DNA of 15,303 nt, taken from assembly GCA_000433735.1 (NCBI GenBank), contig HF998260.1, forward strand, positions 4,620 through 19,922, given 5' to 3'. The stretch comes from Clostridium sp. CAG:167 (GTDB lineage Bacteria > Bacillota > Clostridia > Lachnospirales > Lachnospiraceae). This document shows positions 1 through 7,339 of this stretch, piece by piece. The position numbers and the translations under genes were made by a program. Each line of letters begins with the position of its first letter. Position 1 is the stretch's first letter. The notes under the pieces were generated by a model, which saw only the letters and a program-made list of their open reading frames with translations, had not been told where the DNA came from and did no database searches.

Positions 1-97
1 TGCTGGAACTGGAGCTACTGCTCTTGCCGGAAGAACTGCTTGAGTTGCTGCTCTTACTGCTGGAACTGGAGCTACTGCTCTTGCCGGAAGAACTGCT
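1..97 (-). repeat. 57-bp-period tandem repeat coding a Ser-rich linker
   Basis: Bases 1-40 and 58-97 are identical over 40 bases, giving a period of 57 bp (19 codons), so the reading frame is kept. Each copy encodes Ser-Ser-Ser-Gly-Lys followed by a run of Ser, using mixed AGC, AGT and TCC codons. The first copy touches the window edge, so the array may be longer. Confidence 0.85.
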
Positions 98-1003
98 CTT
101 GCTGGAACTGCTGTCATTGTCGTCGTTTGCCGCTGCTTTTACCTGTCGCTGCTGCTGACGCTCTGCCGCTTCTGCAGCCTCTTTACGACGCTGTTCCTCT
201 CGTTCCTCTTCTATGGATACCGCTTTTTTGAATTTAACGGATACCTTTACATAATCCTTGGATACATATCCGGATGTATCATCATCCACGGTGATCTTGA
301 CCCACTGGTCTTCTACTTTTTCCACTTCATAGGTCTCATCCTGTGCCAGAAGAGTCAGAACCGTACAGTCTGTGTTCATCTTCTCACGCACTTTCAATGT
401 ATCGGTGGTGACGGTTACATACTTGGTTCCAAACTGGTCGATCAGCTTCTCTGCACTGTAGCCGATAGCCAGATAATCTTTCATAATATAACCGCTGACA
501 GATCCGGATTTGATATAAACCCAGTCTCCTTCTGTCTTCATAATAGTAGCGGCACTGCCCCGGTACAATTTGCCGACGATCTCCGCATCTGTATCCGGTT
601 TCTTACGGATATTTACATAATCTGCGGCAATGGAAATTCCCACATTGGCATACTCTGATTCCGGCTTCGGTGTGGCCGTAGCCGTGGCTGCCTGAGTCGG
701 CTCCGGTGTAGTACTGGATACAGCGGTTCCACTGGTCGTAGTACCATTCGCGTTGGTGCCTCCGTTGGCATTTCCACCATTGGCTGTGTTGCTGTCAAAT
801 GCCACGATAGCTTCCGGGTCCGTATTGGTGGTGTTGGTTCCTACCTGTACCGAACAATACTGATCCAGTGTATATGACATACCTGCTAACTCTGTCTCTG
901 TTCCCATGGTGGTGGAAGTAGAGACTATATATTTTCCAAATATTCCTAAAGACAATACCAGACCTGTGCCAAGCACTGCCTTTACTAGACGATCACGCCC
1001 CAT
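1..1003 (-). CDS. SH3b-domain cell-envelope protein, C-terminus beyond window
   Basis: Translated from ATG at 1003 the frame stays open to the window edge (334 codons), so the 3' end is missing. Seen in order: a short basic N-terminus and one hydrophobic segment (about residues 7-27, a signal anchor or signal peptide), an Asn/Gly/Thr-rich linker with Thr-Pro (about 50-117), one SH3b domain (about 120-182, motif ADYVNIRKKP), a second SH3b domain (about 194-256, TLKVREKMNTD), a charged Glu/Arg/Gln-rich helix (263-292), then a Ser-rich tract with Lys and Gly (297 onward). Bacterial SH3b domains bind peptidoglycan, and in Firmicutes such linkers often lead to an NlpC/P60 or other cell-wall hydrolase domain; that a catalytic domain follows off-window is inference. 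GGAGG lies 6 bases before the ATG. It has its own promoter at 1069-1097. Confidence 0.8.
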   Translation of the reverse strand, partial: MGRDRLVKAVLGTGLVLSLGIFGKYIVSTSTTMGTETELAGMSYTLDQYCSVQVGTNTTNTDPEAIVAFDSNTANGGNANGGTNANGTTTSGTAVSSTTPEPTQAATATATPKPESEYANVGISIAADYVNIRKKPDTDAEIVGKLYRGSAATIMKTEGDWVYIKSGSVSGYIMKDYLAIGYSAEKLIDQFGTKYVTVTTDTLKVREKMNTDCTVLTLLAQDETYEVEKVEDQWVKITVDDDTSGYVSKDYVKVSVKFKKAVSIEEEREEQRRKEAAEAAERQQQRQVKAAANDDNDSSSSKSSSSGKSSSSSSSSKSSNSSSSSGKSSSSSSS

Positions 1004-1068
1004 ACAATCCTCCGTTCTAAAAAACATAACGAATCTAAGTTGTTACAAAATTATTAAACATATGTTAC

Positions 1069-1097
1069 AGTATAACAAGGAAAAATAGAGATGTCAA
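1069..1097 (-). promoter_or_regulatory. Sigma-A promoter of the SH3b gene
   Basis: On the minus strand TTGACA (1097-1092), a 17-base spacer and TATACT (1074-1069) match the sigma-A consensus at 11 of 12 positions. Transcription would begin near 1062, giving a leader of about 60 bases before the ATG at 1003. The -35 box lies in the loop and stem of the terminator hairpin at 1081-1116. Confidence 0.8.
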
Positions 1098-1116
1098 TAT
1101 TTCCATCTCTATTTTT
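1081..1116 (-). terminator. Rho-independent terminator of ridA-yqeY
   Basis: A 13-bp perfect stem (1081-1093 with 1104-1116) encloses a 10-base loop. On the minus strand the 3' arm ends in five T, followed by CC and TTGTTAT. The A and T runs on both arms make it look bidirectional, but only the minus-strand operon reads into it. It lies about 100 bases after the yqeY stop. Confidence 0.75.
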
Positions 1117-1219
1117 TTCTTTGATAATTCGACATTTTTTACGAGAATACAGGGATTCTCATTAGTTTTCCATATATTGTCAGTGTCTCTTTCATTCTAC
1201 TACAGTAACACAATCCTTT

Positions 1220-1657
1220 TTACTGACAGAGTTTTCCTACTACCTGGTTGATCACTTTGCCGTCTGCTTTTCCTTTTAATTCTGCCATGACAGCCTTCAT
1301 GATCTGTCCTTTGTTCTTGGTAGCGATCACTTCTGCAAACTGCGTGGTAAGGATTTCTTCTACTTCTTCGGCAGAAAGCATCTTCGGTGCATACTCGGTG
1401 ATCACTGCCAGACGGAATTTGTACTCATCCAATAAGTCCTGTCTTTCGGCCGGGCAAGTCTCTACCTGTTCCTTAACCGTCTTTAATTCTTTCAGAATGG
1501 CACGGTCTACCAGTTCATCCGGTATATCGTCTCTCTTTCCTTCGTCAATAGCCAGCTTTTTCGCTGCTGAATACATATCCGAAATCACTGCTTTTCTTTC
1601 TTTATCTTTCGCCTTCATAGCTGCGATCATATCTTTTTGCAATGTGTTGATATCCAT
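1220..1657 (-). CDS. yqeY: GatB/YqeY domain protein
   Basis: 145 residues, the usual length for the stand-alone YqeY family, which resembles the C-terminal tRNA-binding helical domain of the GatB and GatE amidotransferase subunits. Seen: a helical N-terminus (MDINTLQKDMIAAMKAKD, with Lys-rich continuation), and the C-terminal family signature around NKGQIMKAVMAELKGKADGK leading to a final helix VINQVVGKL. The family may act on tRNA or translation but its biochemical role is not settled. Start ATG 1657 is preceded by a purine-rich AAGGAAAGGGA. It begins 18 bases after the ridA stop, so the two form an operon. A terminator follows at 1081-1116. Confidence 0.9.
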   Translation of the reverse strand: MDINTLQKDMIAAMKAKDKERKAVISDMYSAAKKLAIDEGKRDDIPDELVDRAILKELKTVKEQVETCPAERQDLLDEYKFRLAVITEYAPKMLSAEEVEEILTTQFAEVIATKNKGQIMKAVMAELKGKADGKVINQVVGKLCQ

Positions 1658-1675
1658 CTTCTTCGTCCCTTTCCT

Positions 1676-2056
1676 TTAATTCTTTGCCACAATGGCTTCA
1701 ATCTCGATCAATACATCCTTCGGCAGTCTTGCCACTTCTACACAGGAGCGGGCCGGACAGTCCGTCTTGAAATACTTGGAGTAAATCTCGTTGACTTTGC
1801 CAAAGTCATCCATATTTTTTATAAAGACAACGGTCTTGATGGTGTCTTCCACCTGGGCACCGGATGCCTCGATCAGTGCTGCCAGATTGCCGATGGCCTG
1901 GTCTGCCTGCTCTTCGATACCGCCCTGTACCAGTTCACCGGTAGCCGGCACGATCGGGATCACACCCGAGGTAAAAATAAGTCCGTTTACTTCGACTGCC
2001 TGGGAATATGGTCCGATGGCTGCCGGTGCCTTATCCGTTGCTATTATTTTTTTCAT
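1676..2056 (-). CDS. ridA: RidA family reactive imine/enamine deaminase
   Basis: 126 residues, full length for the Rid/YjgF/UK114 family. Trimeric cytosolic RidA hydrolyses reactive 2-aminoacrylate and other enamines/imines made by PLP enzymes such as threonine dehydratase, releasing the 2-keto acid and ammonia. Seen: N-terminal KAPAAIGPYSQAV with the family GPYSQA motif (about residues 16-21), the central LIFTSGVIPI strand, and near the C-terminus CPARSCVEVARLP with the conserved Arg that binds the substrate carboxylate, then IEIEAIV. The catalytic Arg makes a true RidA activity plausible. First gene of a two-gene operon with yqeY. Its start ATG at 2056 lies downstream of AGGAAGG. Divergent from the thioesterase gene. 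Confidence 0.93.
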   Translation of the reverse strand: MKKIIATDKAPAAIGPYSQAVEVNGLIFTSGVIPIVPATGELVQGGIEEQADQAIGNLAALIEASGAQVEDTIKTVVFIKNMDDFGKVNEIYSKYFKTDCPARSCVEVARLPKDVLIEIEAIVAKN

Positions 2057-2091
2057 AGAATGTCACACCTTCCTATCTTATTCTCCTTTAC

Positions 2092-2097
2092 AGTATA
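2092..2097 (-). promoter_or_regulatory. Possible -10 box for ridA
   Basis: TATACT on the minus strand, about 35 bases upstream of the ridA start codon. No good -35 box is seen 16-18 bases upstream, so this is only a candidate. The same string CAGTATAAC (plus strand) also covers the well-supported -10 of the SH3b gene at 1069-1074. Confidence 0.35.
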
Positions 2098-2191
2098 ACG
2101 CAAAGTTTCTCAGAATTCACTAGTTTTTTTCTAAAAAAAATAGTATACTTATGCTTAAACGAATTCCGATTAGAAAAGAGATGATGTTTTC

Positions 2192-2908
2192 ATGTATAGT
2201 TATAAAAACCGGGTAAGTTACAGCCAACTTGACAAAGAGGGCAAATTGGGCGTTTCCAATGTGGTGGATGCCATGCAGGACTGCTGTTTGTTCCACAGTG
2301 AAGATATCGGCCACGGTGCCTTGAAACTGCTGGAGAAAAACCGCGCCTGGCTGGTCAGTGCCTGGCATATCGTATTTAAGCGTCGGCCGCTGTTGGGAGA
2401 ACGCTACACTACTTACACCTGGCCTTATAAATTCCAGGGGATCTGGGGATGCCGTAATTTCTGTATGCGCTCCCAGGAAGATGAGGTACTCGCCTATGCG
2501 GATTCCCGCTGGTTTTACTTTGACAACCAGTCCGGCAAGCCGGCTCACATTGATGCCGAGGAGATCGAGGCCTATGAGACGGAGCCTGCCTATGATATGG
2601 AGTATGGTTCCCGGAAGGTAAAATGCAGCCTGCCCCTCACTCTGGTGCAGGAAGTGCCGGTATGCGAAAATTATCTGGACACCAACCGTCATGTAAACAA
2701 CGGCCAGTATGTGCGGATGGCTGTAAATGTGCTTCCTGTGGGCTATGAAGTGTCCGAACTGAGAGCTGAGTTCCGGCTGGCCGCCAAAATGGGGGACACC
2801 CTTTATATCCGCACTGCCCGGGACGATGAGCATTTTTATGTTGTTTTAACCGACGCCGATGAAAACCCTTATTTTCTGTGTGAGTTTTCCGGCAGTGTGA
2901 AAGCCTGA
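2192..2908 (+). CDS. Acyl-ACP thioesterase (FatA/FatB-type, PF01643)
   Basis: 238 residues forming two tandem hotdog domains, the length typical for bacterial acyl-ACP thioesterases. The enzyme hydrolyses the thioester of fatty acyl-ACP in the cytosol and releases free fatty acid, ending or draining chain elongation. Seen: N-terminal hotdog beginning SYKNRVSYSQLDKEGKLG and a helix with DAMQDCCLFHSEDIG; then WHIVFKRRPLLGE and TWPYKFQG; the second hotdog carries YLDTNRHVNNGQYV with Asp163, Asn165 and His167, matching the catalytic Asp-x-Asn-x-His of plant FatB, and Glu193 in RAEF, matching the later catalytic Glu. So it should be active. RBS AAAAGAG 11 bases before the ATG is weak. The cvfB-like gene follows after 27 bases on the same strand, so they form an operon. 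Confidence 0.92.
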   Translation: MYSYKNRVSYSQLDKEGKLGVSNVVDAMQDCCLFHSEDIGHGALKLLEKNRAWLVSAWHIVFKRRPLLGERYTTYTWPYKFQGIWGCRNFCMRSQEDEVLAYADSRWFYFDNQSGKPAHIDAEEIEAYETEPAYDMEYGSRKVKCSLPLTLVQEVPVCENYLDTNRHVNNGQYVRMAVNVLPVGYEVSELRAEFRLAAKMGDTLYIRTARDDEHFYVVLTDADENPYFLCEFSGSVKA

Positions 2909-2925
2909 CCACCGATAGATAGAAT

Positions 2926-2929
2926 GGAG
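2926..2929 (+). promoter_or_regulatory. RBS that sets the cvfB start
   Basis: GGAG lies 6 bases before ATG 2936 but overlaps the upstream in-frame ATG 2924, which has no SD of its own. This favours 2936 as the start. Confidence 0.7.
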
Positions 2930-2935
2930 ATGACT

Positions 2936-3781
2936 ATGAATACAGAACAATTATTATTAGGAACCACTGCCAACTTATATGTGCTTCGCTTCAGCCGCTT
3001 TGGCGTGTACTTAGGATCCGGCACAGACCGGAATTTCGAGGTTCTGCTGCCAAACAACCAGGTTTCGGATTCCCTGGAAAAAGGAGACAAGATCGATGTC
3101 TTTTTGTACAAAGATTCTGAGGATCGTCTCATTGCCACTACGGCGGTGCCTTATTTGCAGATGGGGGAAGTGGCCGCTTTGAAGGTAAAAGACATTACCA
3201 ATATTGGTGCTTTTCTGGACTGGGGCCTTGCGAAAGATCTGTTCCTGCCTTTCAAAGAGCAGACAGCCCGTGTACGGATGGGTGACACTGTTTTGGTCAC
3301 TCTGTATATAGATAAAAGCGAACGCCTCTGCGCCACCATGAAGATCTATGATTATCTATCCTGCGAAAGTCCTTATAAAAAGGGAGACAAAGTACATGGA
3401 CGGATCTATGAGATTACCGACAGTTTTGGCTGTTTCGTAGCGGTAGACGATGAATTTTCCGCCCTGATTCCTCACAACGAAATGACCAGGGAGTTAAAGG
3501 TAGGAGAAGAAGTGGACGCCCGGGTGAAAGAAGTCACCGAAGAGGGCAAACTTACTTTAAGCCTGCAGGAAAAGGTAAAAGTTCAGATGGGTATGGATGC
3601 AGAGCGTATCTACAGCCGTCTGGAAGAAGCCGGCGGATACCTGCCGTTCCATGACAAGACCTCTCCGGAGATCATCAAGCGGGAGTTTCAGATCAGTAAA
3701 GCTGCTTTCAAGCGTGCCATCGGCCGCCTCATGAAACAGAAAAAGATACAGATCAAAGAGGATGGTATCCACCGTCTCTGA
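2936..3781 (+). CDS. cvfB: CvfB/YitL-type S1 RNA-binding protein
   Basis: 281 residues from ATG 2936 (an ATG four codons earlier lacks an RBS). The layout fits S. aureus CvfB and B. subtilis YitL: an N-terminal S1-like barrel (about 1-65, with RFGVYLGSG), a second S1 domain (about 70-135, NIGAFLDWGLAKDLFLP), a third S1 domain (about 145-215, GRIYEITDSFGCFVAVDD then SALIPHNE and the closing KLTLSLQ), and a C-terminal winged helix (about 220-281, FQISKAAFKRAIGRLMKQKK). CvfB binds RNA and affects virulence gene expression in S. aureus; the target here is unknown. Second gene of the thioesterase operon and directly followed by a terminator. No link between fatty-acid release and RNA binding is established. 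Confidence 0.9.
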   Translation: MNTEQLLLGTTANLYVLRFSRFGVYLGSGTDRNFEVLLPNNQVSDSLEKGDKIDVFLYKDSEDRLIATTAVPYLQMGEVAALKVKDITNIGAFLDWGLAKDLFLPFKEQTARVRMGDTVLVTLYIDKSERLCATMKIYDYLSCESPYKKGDKVHGRIYEITDSFGCFVAVDDEFSALIPHNEMTRELKVGEEVDARVKEVTEEGKLTLSLQEKVKVQMGMDAERIYSRLEEAGGYLPFHDKTSPEIIKREFQISKAAFKRAIGRLMKQKKIQIKEDGIHRL

Positions 3782-3798
3782 TCTGCCTTGGATGAGTT

Positions 3799-3835
3799 AG
3801 AGGGTTTCTTCCCCGACGGAAAGAAACCCTCTTTT
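3799..3835 (+). terminator. Rho-independent terminator after cvfB
   Basis: A 12-bp perfect stem (3799-3810 with 3821-3832) closes a 10-base loop and runs into TTTTATTTTA. It lies 17 bases after the cvfB stop. The convergent yvyF gene ends at 3839, so the same hairpin may also stop minus-strand transcripts, though it has no T-run in that direction. Confidence 0.88.
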
Positions 3836-3838
3836 ATT

Positions 3839-4249
3839 TTACTTTTTAAATCTCATTTTCTCCTCGGTACTTCTCAGTCTGCTAGGCGTTGTGGCCACTG
3901 GTTTGTCCTGGATACCGGCTGCTTTTTTCAATCCTGCTGCCATCTGGTTGCGGCAGGCATCGCAGTAACGGCCGGTCTTAATAGTAACACCACAGCACTC
4001 ACAAGGAAGACCGATGGGTGAATCGTCGGAGAAAACCAGTCTCTCCTCACGGATCCAGCGGTGGATCTGACGCACTGACACTTTCATTTCCTGAGATAAT
4101 GTGGTGATATCCACATTTGGATGCTCTCTGACATATTTTTTAACCTCTACAAAATGGTCATTCATCGCCTTCTGGCAGGCAGGGCACAACCTGTCCCCCC
4201 GGATGTAATTGAATAATTTTCCACAATGTGAACATGCTAATATTTCCAT
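3839..4249 (-). CDS. yvyF: YvyF-type flagellar operon zinc-ribbon protein (TIGR03826 family)
   Basis: 136 residues. Seen: an N-terminal zinc ribbon with Cys6/Cys9 and Cys22/Cys25 (CSHCGK and CPAC), a central helix-turn-helix-like part (about 47-70, TTLSQEMKVSVRQIHRWIRE), a second Cys cluster with Cys83, Cys85, Cys86 and Cys96/Cys99, and a basic tail. This matches YvyF, encoded in B. subtilis between comFC and flgM. The molecular role in flagellar expression is poorly defined; the HTH suggests DNA or protein binding. It starts 31 bases after the comFC stop with AAAGGAGGG as RBS, so it is co-transcribed. Unlike B. subtilis, no flgM or flgK follows: the next gene is convergent. It is also a reader-free remnant of the late flagellar cluster by position only; that is inference. 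Confidence 0.85.
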   Translation of the reverse strand: MEILACSHCGKLFNYIRGDRLCPACQKAMNDHFVEVKKYVREHPNVDITTLSQEMKVSVRQIHRWIREERLVFSDDSPIGLPCECCGVTIKTGRYCDACRNQMAAGLKKAAGIQDKPVATTPSRLRSTEEKMRFKK

Positions 4250-4280
4250 ATTCGTTCCCTCCTTTGATTAACGGCCTTCC

Positions 4281-5000
4281 TCATATAGATTCCTCACTTC
4301 CAATACACAGGCAGGCAAAATATATATCCTCTGCCCCTGCTTGCCGCAGGGCCGATCCACACGCTTCCAGGGTAGACCCGGTAGTGTAAATATCATCCAT
4401 CAGCAAAATCCTCTTCCCCTGTATCTGCTTCATGGCAGACGCCGGTACTTCAAAGACATCACTTAGATTGTGCCGTCTTTGTTTGTCGTTTAACTGATTC
4501 TGTGGTCTGGTGTTTTTCAGGCGGATCAGACCGGACTCCATCACAGGGATTTTTAGCGCCTGTGCCACATACCCGGCAAGTTTTTCTGCCTGATTGTACC
4601 CCCGGAACCACAGCCGCCTCCGGTGCAGCGGCACTGCCATTACCACATCCGGCTGCCAGGCAGCGATCTGCCTTCCCTTATGCTTTATCAGTTCTCTACC
4701 AAACACTTCGCTTAACACGGACTGACCCGTGTATTTATAAAGGTGCATCATCTGCTTTCCTTTATCATCATATACCCACAGTGCTGTCCCCTGCCGCAGC
4801 TGGCTGTCCCGCCGGCCGCAGTCATAACAAAGTTCTACTTTTTCCGATGCAACAGGCTTACCGCAGTGCTTACAGCACGGTTCCTCTACCCAGATCAGAT
4901 TTTTATAACAATCCGGGCAGAATACATCTTTTTCATCTGCCGTCCTTGCCGATCCACAGACCGGGCATTTCTTTGGATACAAAAGATGGATAAGGCTCAT
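4281..5000 (-). CDS. comFC: ComF family phosphoribosyltransferase-like protein
   Basis: 239 residues, full length for ComFC. Seen: an N-terminal double zinc module with Cys12, Cys15, Cys28, Cys31, then Cys43, Cys46, Cys58 and Cys61; a middle region with AVPLHRRRLWFRGYNQAE (about 122-139), the ComF hallmark; RPQNQL and RRHNLSDVF; and the PRPP-binding loop LLMDDIYTTGSTL (199-211). ComFC/ComF is needed for DNA uptake in competent bacteria and may work with ComFA and DprA in bringing single-stranded DNA into the cytosol; the PRTase activity is unproven. It begins 44 bases after the recD2 stop with RBS AAAGGAGG. Whether this species is transformable cannot be told from this window. Confidence 0.93.
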   Translation of the reverse strand: MSLIHLLYPKKCPVCGSARTADEKDVFCPDCYKNLIWVEEPCCKHCGKPVASEKVELCYDCGRRDSQLRQGTALWVYDDKGKQMMHLYKYTGQSVLSEVFGRELIKHKGRQIAAWQPDVVMAVPLHRRRLWFRGYNQAEKLAGYVAQALKIPVMESGLIRLKNTRPQNQLNDKQRRHNLSDVFEVPASAMKQIQGKRILLMDDIYTTGSTLEACGSALRQAGAEDIYFACLCIGSEESI

Positions 5001-5044
5001 GTTTACTCCTCCTTTATTATAACATAGATGTTTTTTTCATGCAC

Positions 5045-7273
5045 CTATTTTCCCTCAATTTCCTGAATCCTGCCTGCCAGGGATGAATACCTGAGCTGTT
5101 CGGACTGGTTCTTGATCATATTCTGTACCGTCTCACGGCTTCCTACGATGGTGACACACTTTTTGCCACGGGTCACGGCCGTATACAGGATGTTCCGGTT
5201 CATGAGGGGCCTTTGTCCCGCCAGAAGAGGCAATACCACCGCCGGGTACTCGCTTCCCTGAGATTTATGTATGGTGATGGCGTAGGCCAGTTCCAGTTCA
5301 TCCAGCTCCCCCTGGGAATAGGTCACATACTTTTCCTCATCAAACAGCACCGTCACTTGCTTGTTGTAGGCATCAATTTCCTGGATGATACCGCAGTCTC
5401 CGTTAAAGACGCCACTGCCTTCCTCTACGCAATAGCCGTTGTATCCACGGATTTCCCATTTGATCTGATAGTTGTTCTTCATCTGCATGACTTTGTCCCC
5501 CTGGCGGAACAACACGCCATGACTTTCTATCTGCGGTTTTCCCGGCGTCTCCGGATTTAAGTACCTCTGCAGTACTTCATTGCACCGGTGAACCCCCAGT
5601 TCCCCTTTTTTCATCGGAGTCAGCACCTGTACATCAAAAGGGGTACAATGGGTGTATTTTGGCATGCGGTCCCGCACCAGCCAGAGCATCACCTCCAGCA
5701 CTCCGTGGCTGTCGTCCCGCTTCAGACAGAAAAAGTCCTTGCTCTGATTGTCCAGGGAAATAGGCTCTCCGGCATTGATTTTATGGGCATTGACGATAAT
5801 ATCACTTTCTGCCGCCTGCCGGAAGATCCTTGACAGTTTTACCACATTGAAGCAGTGGGACTGGATAATGTCTTTTAGCACATTTCCCGGTCCTACGCTG
5901 GGAAGCTGGTTCACATCTCCTACCAGGATCAGCCGGGTTCCTACTGCCACAGCCTTTAGGAGGCTGTGAAACAGGTAAATATCCACCATAGACATTTCGT
6001 CGATAATGATCACATCCGTCTCCAGAGGATTCCATTCGTTTCTTCCAAACTGCTCGCCCCCTCGGTCAACATTCTCTTCCTGTTCTCCCGGCGCACCGTT
6101 GTACTCCAGCATACGGTGTATAGTCTGGGCCTCACAGCCGGTGGCTTCGGTCATTCTCTTGGCCGCTCGGCCGGTAGGGGCCGCCAGCATAATGCTCATG
6201 CCCTGCTTTTCGAAACAGCGGATGATCATGTTGATGGTTGTGGTTTTTCCGGTTCCCGGCCCACCAGTCACTACCAGAAGTCCGCTGTGCATGGCTTCTT
6301 TCACGGCGATCCTCTGCTGGTCGTCCAGTTCCAGTTCTTCCTGGGCCTCCAGACTGGCGATCTGTTTCATGGCGTACTCTTCATCTCTCTCCAGCGGGAT
6401 ATTCAGATCCCACAGCATCCTGGCACAGTTTAGTTCTGCGTAATAAAGGGTCGGCAAATATACATTCCTCTCTTCCGAGACAATTACCACACGCTGTATC
6501 TCCATCTCTTCCAACACCGTCATAACCTGCTCTGCCGTGACTTCCAGACGGTAGACTGCTTCTTTCAAAAGCATGGGCTCCGGCATATACACATAGCCTT
6601 CATTGGTGCCAAGCCCCAGCACATACAAGATCCCCGCCCGGATCCGGTTGGGATCGTTCAGGGCAAAACCCGCTTTCTTCGCTATGTCGTCTGCGATCTT
6701 GAATCCGATCCCCTGGATATCCTCTGCAAGTTTGTAAGGAGTCTCTTTGACTACTCCGTACAGATCTATGCCATAGGTTTTGTAGATCTTCACAGCCAGC
6801 TGGTTGGAAATCCCGTAATCCTGCAAAAAAATAGTGGCACTGCGCATTTCTCTTTTTTCTTCAAACTGCTCCCCGATGCTGCGGGCCATTTTCTCACTGA
6901 TTCCCTTTACTTCTGCCAACCGCTCCGGTTCCTGCTCAATGATTTCAAAGGTTTTTCCGCCGAACTTATCCACGATCCGCTTGGCCAGCCCTCCTCTGAC
7001 GCCGGCAATGGCACCGGATCCCAGATACCGCAGCATAGCCGTCTCATTGTCCGGGGCCTGCACCTCAAAACTTCTCACCTTCAACTGTTCCATATACACC
7101 GGGTGCTGCACCATTTCCCCCGTTACCTTTACATACTCTCCTTCATTGATAAATGGCAGGGTGCCTACGCAGGTTTCTTCCTCCCCATCGGACTGCTCCA
7201 GCTCAAATACCGTATAGCCATTCTCCACATTTCTATAGATAATATTGGTTACATACCCTTTTCGTTCTTCCAT
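5045..7273 (-). CDS. recD2: RecD2 (YrrC-type) superfamily 1 DNA helicase
   Basis: 742 residues from ATG 7273. RecD2 is a 5'-3' single-strand-translocating helicase that acts without RecBC in replication-fork upkeep and repair. Seen: an N-terminal OB-type part (about 5-80), helix-hairpin-helix segments (about 85-205, with VKGISEKMA and IQGIGFKIADDI), Walker A GGPGTGKTTT (337-346), motif Ia LAAPTGRAAKRM, Walker B IIIDEMSMVD (422-431), motif III VGDVNQLPSVGPG, then LSRIFRQ, and the C-terminal UvrD-like part with AITIHKSQGSEYP and YTAVTRGKK. All helicase motifs are intact. A GTG six codons earlier (7291) extends the frame, but AAGGAG at 7280-7285 sits 6 bases before ATG 7273 and decides the start. 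First gene of recD2-comFC-yvyF. Promoter at 7323-7351. Confidence 0.95.
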   Translation of the reverse strand: MEERKGYVTNIIYRNVENGYTVFELEQSDGEEETCVGTLPFINEGEYVKVTGEMVQHPVYMEQLKVRSFEVQAPDNETAMLRYLGSGAIAGVRGGLAKRIVDKFGGKTFEIIEQEPERLAEVKGISEKMARSIGEQFEEKREMRSATIFLQDYGISNQLAVKIYKTYGIDLYGVVKETPYKLAEDIQGIGFKIADDIAKKAGFALNDPNRIRAGILYVLGLGTNEGYVYMPEPMLLKEAVYRLEVTAEQVMTVLEEMEIQRVVIVSEERNVYLPTLYYAELNCARMLWDLNIPLERDEEYAMKQIASLEAQEELELDDQQRIAVKEAMHSGLLVVTGGPGTGKTTTINMIIRCFEKQGMSIMLAAPTGRAAKRMTEATGCEAQTIHRMLEYNGAPGEQEENVDRGGEQFGRNEWNPLETDVIIIDEMSMVDIYLFHSLLKAVAVGTRLILVGDVNQLPSVGPGNVLKDIIQSHCFNVVKLSRIFRQAAESDIIVNAHKINAGEPISLDNQSKDFFCLKRDDSHGVLEVMLWLVRDRMPKYTHCTPFDVQVLTPMKKGELGVHRCNEVLQRYLNPETPGKPQIESHGVLFRQGDKVMQMKNNYQIKWEIRGYNGYCVEEGSGVFNGDCGIIQEIDAYNKQVTVLFDEEKYVTYSQGELDELELAYAITIHKSQGSEYPAVVLPLLAGQRPLMNRNILYTAVTRGKKCVTIVGSRETVQNMIKNQSEQLRYSSLAGRIQEIEGK

Positions 7274-7279
7274 GGTATA

Positions 7280-7285
7280 CTCCTT
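7280..7285 (-). promoter_or_regulatory. RBS that sets the recD2 start
   Basis: AAGGAG on the minus strand is spaced 6 bases from ATG 7273 and lies inside the frame extended from GTG 7291, so the longer start is unlikely. Confidence 0.8.
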
Positions 7286-7296
7286 TTCCACATAGT

Positions 7297-7339
7297 AAAA
7301 AACTCCCCTTCATGTGTTGAAAATCATAACACACGAAAG
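7297..7339 (-). terminator. Terminator of the mbl-flagellar operon, overlapping the recD2 promoter
   Basis: On the minus strand a 12-bp stem (7339-7328 with 7318-7307, two G-U pairs) closes a 9-base loop, followed by GGAG and six T (7302-7297). It lies 25 bases after the stop of the rod-binding gene. The four bases between stem and T-run make it less than ideal. Confidence 0.6.

Noticed and set aside
1..97. Repeat considered as a CRISPR array
   Set aside because: The copies are in-frame coding repeats in a Ser-rich protein, with only two units and no uniform spacers.
40..231. Cys/Leu-rich 63-codon frame on the plus strand
   Set aside because: It arises from the repeat coding the Ser linker on the opposite strand; no RBS.
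1143..1160. 6-bp inverted repeat GAGAAT/ATTCTC between yqeY and the terminator
   Set aside because: Short stem with no T-run; no operator of this type recognised. Could be chance.
2120..2833. 237-codon frame on the minus strand
   Set aside because: Antisense to the thioesterase, whose catalytic Asp-Asn-His and Glu residues are in the plus strand frame.
5016..5024. Perfect extended -10 (TGTTATAAT) before comFC on the minus strand
   Set aside because: Transcription would start inside the comFC ribosome-binding site, and there is no -35 box. The spacing to recD2 is operon-like, so a chance A/T-rich match is more likely, though a near-leaderless message cannot be excluded.
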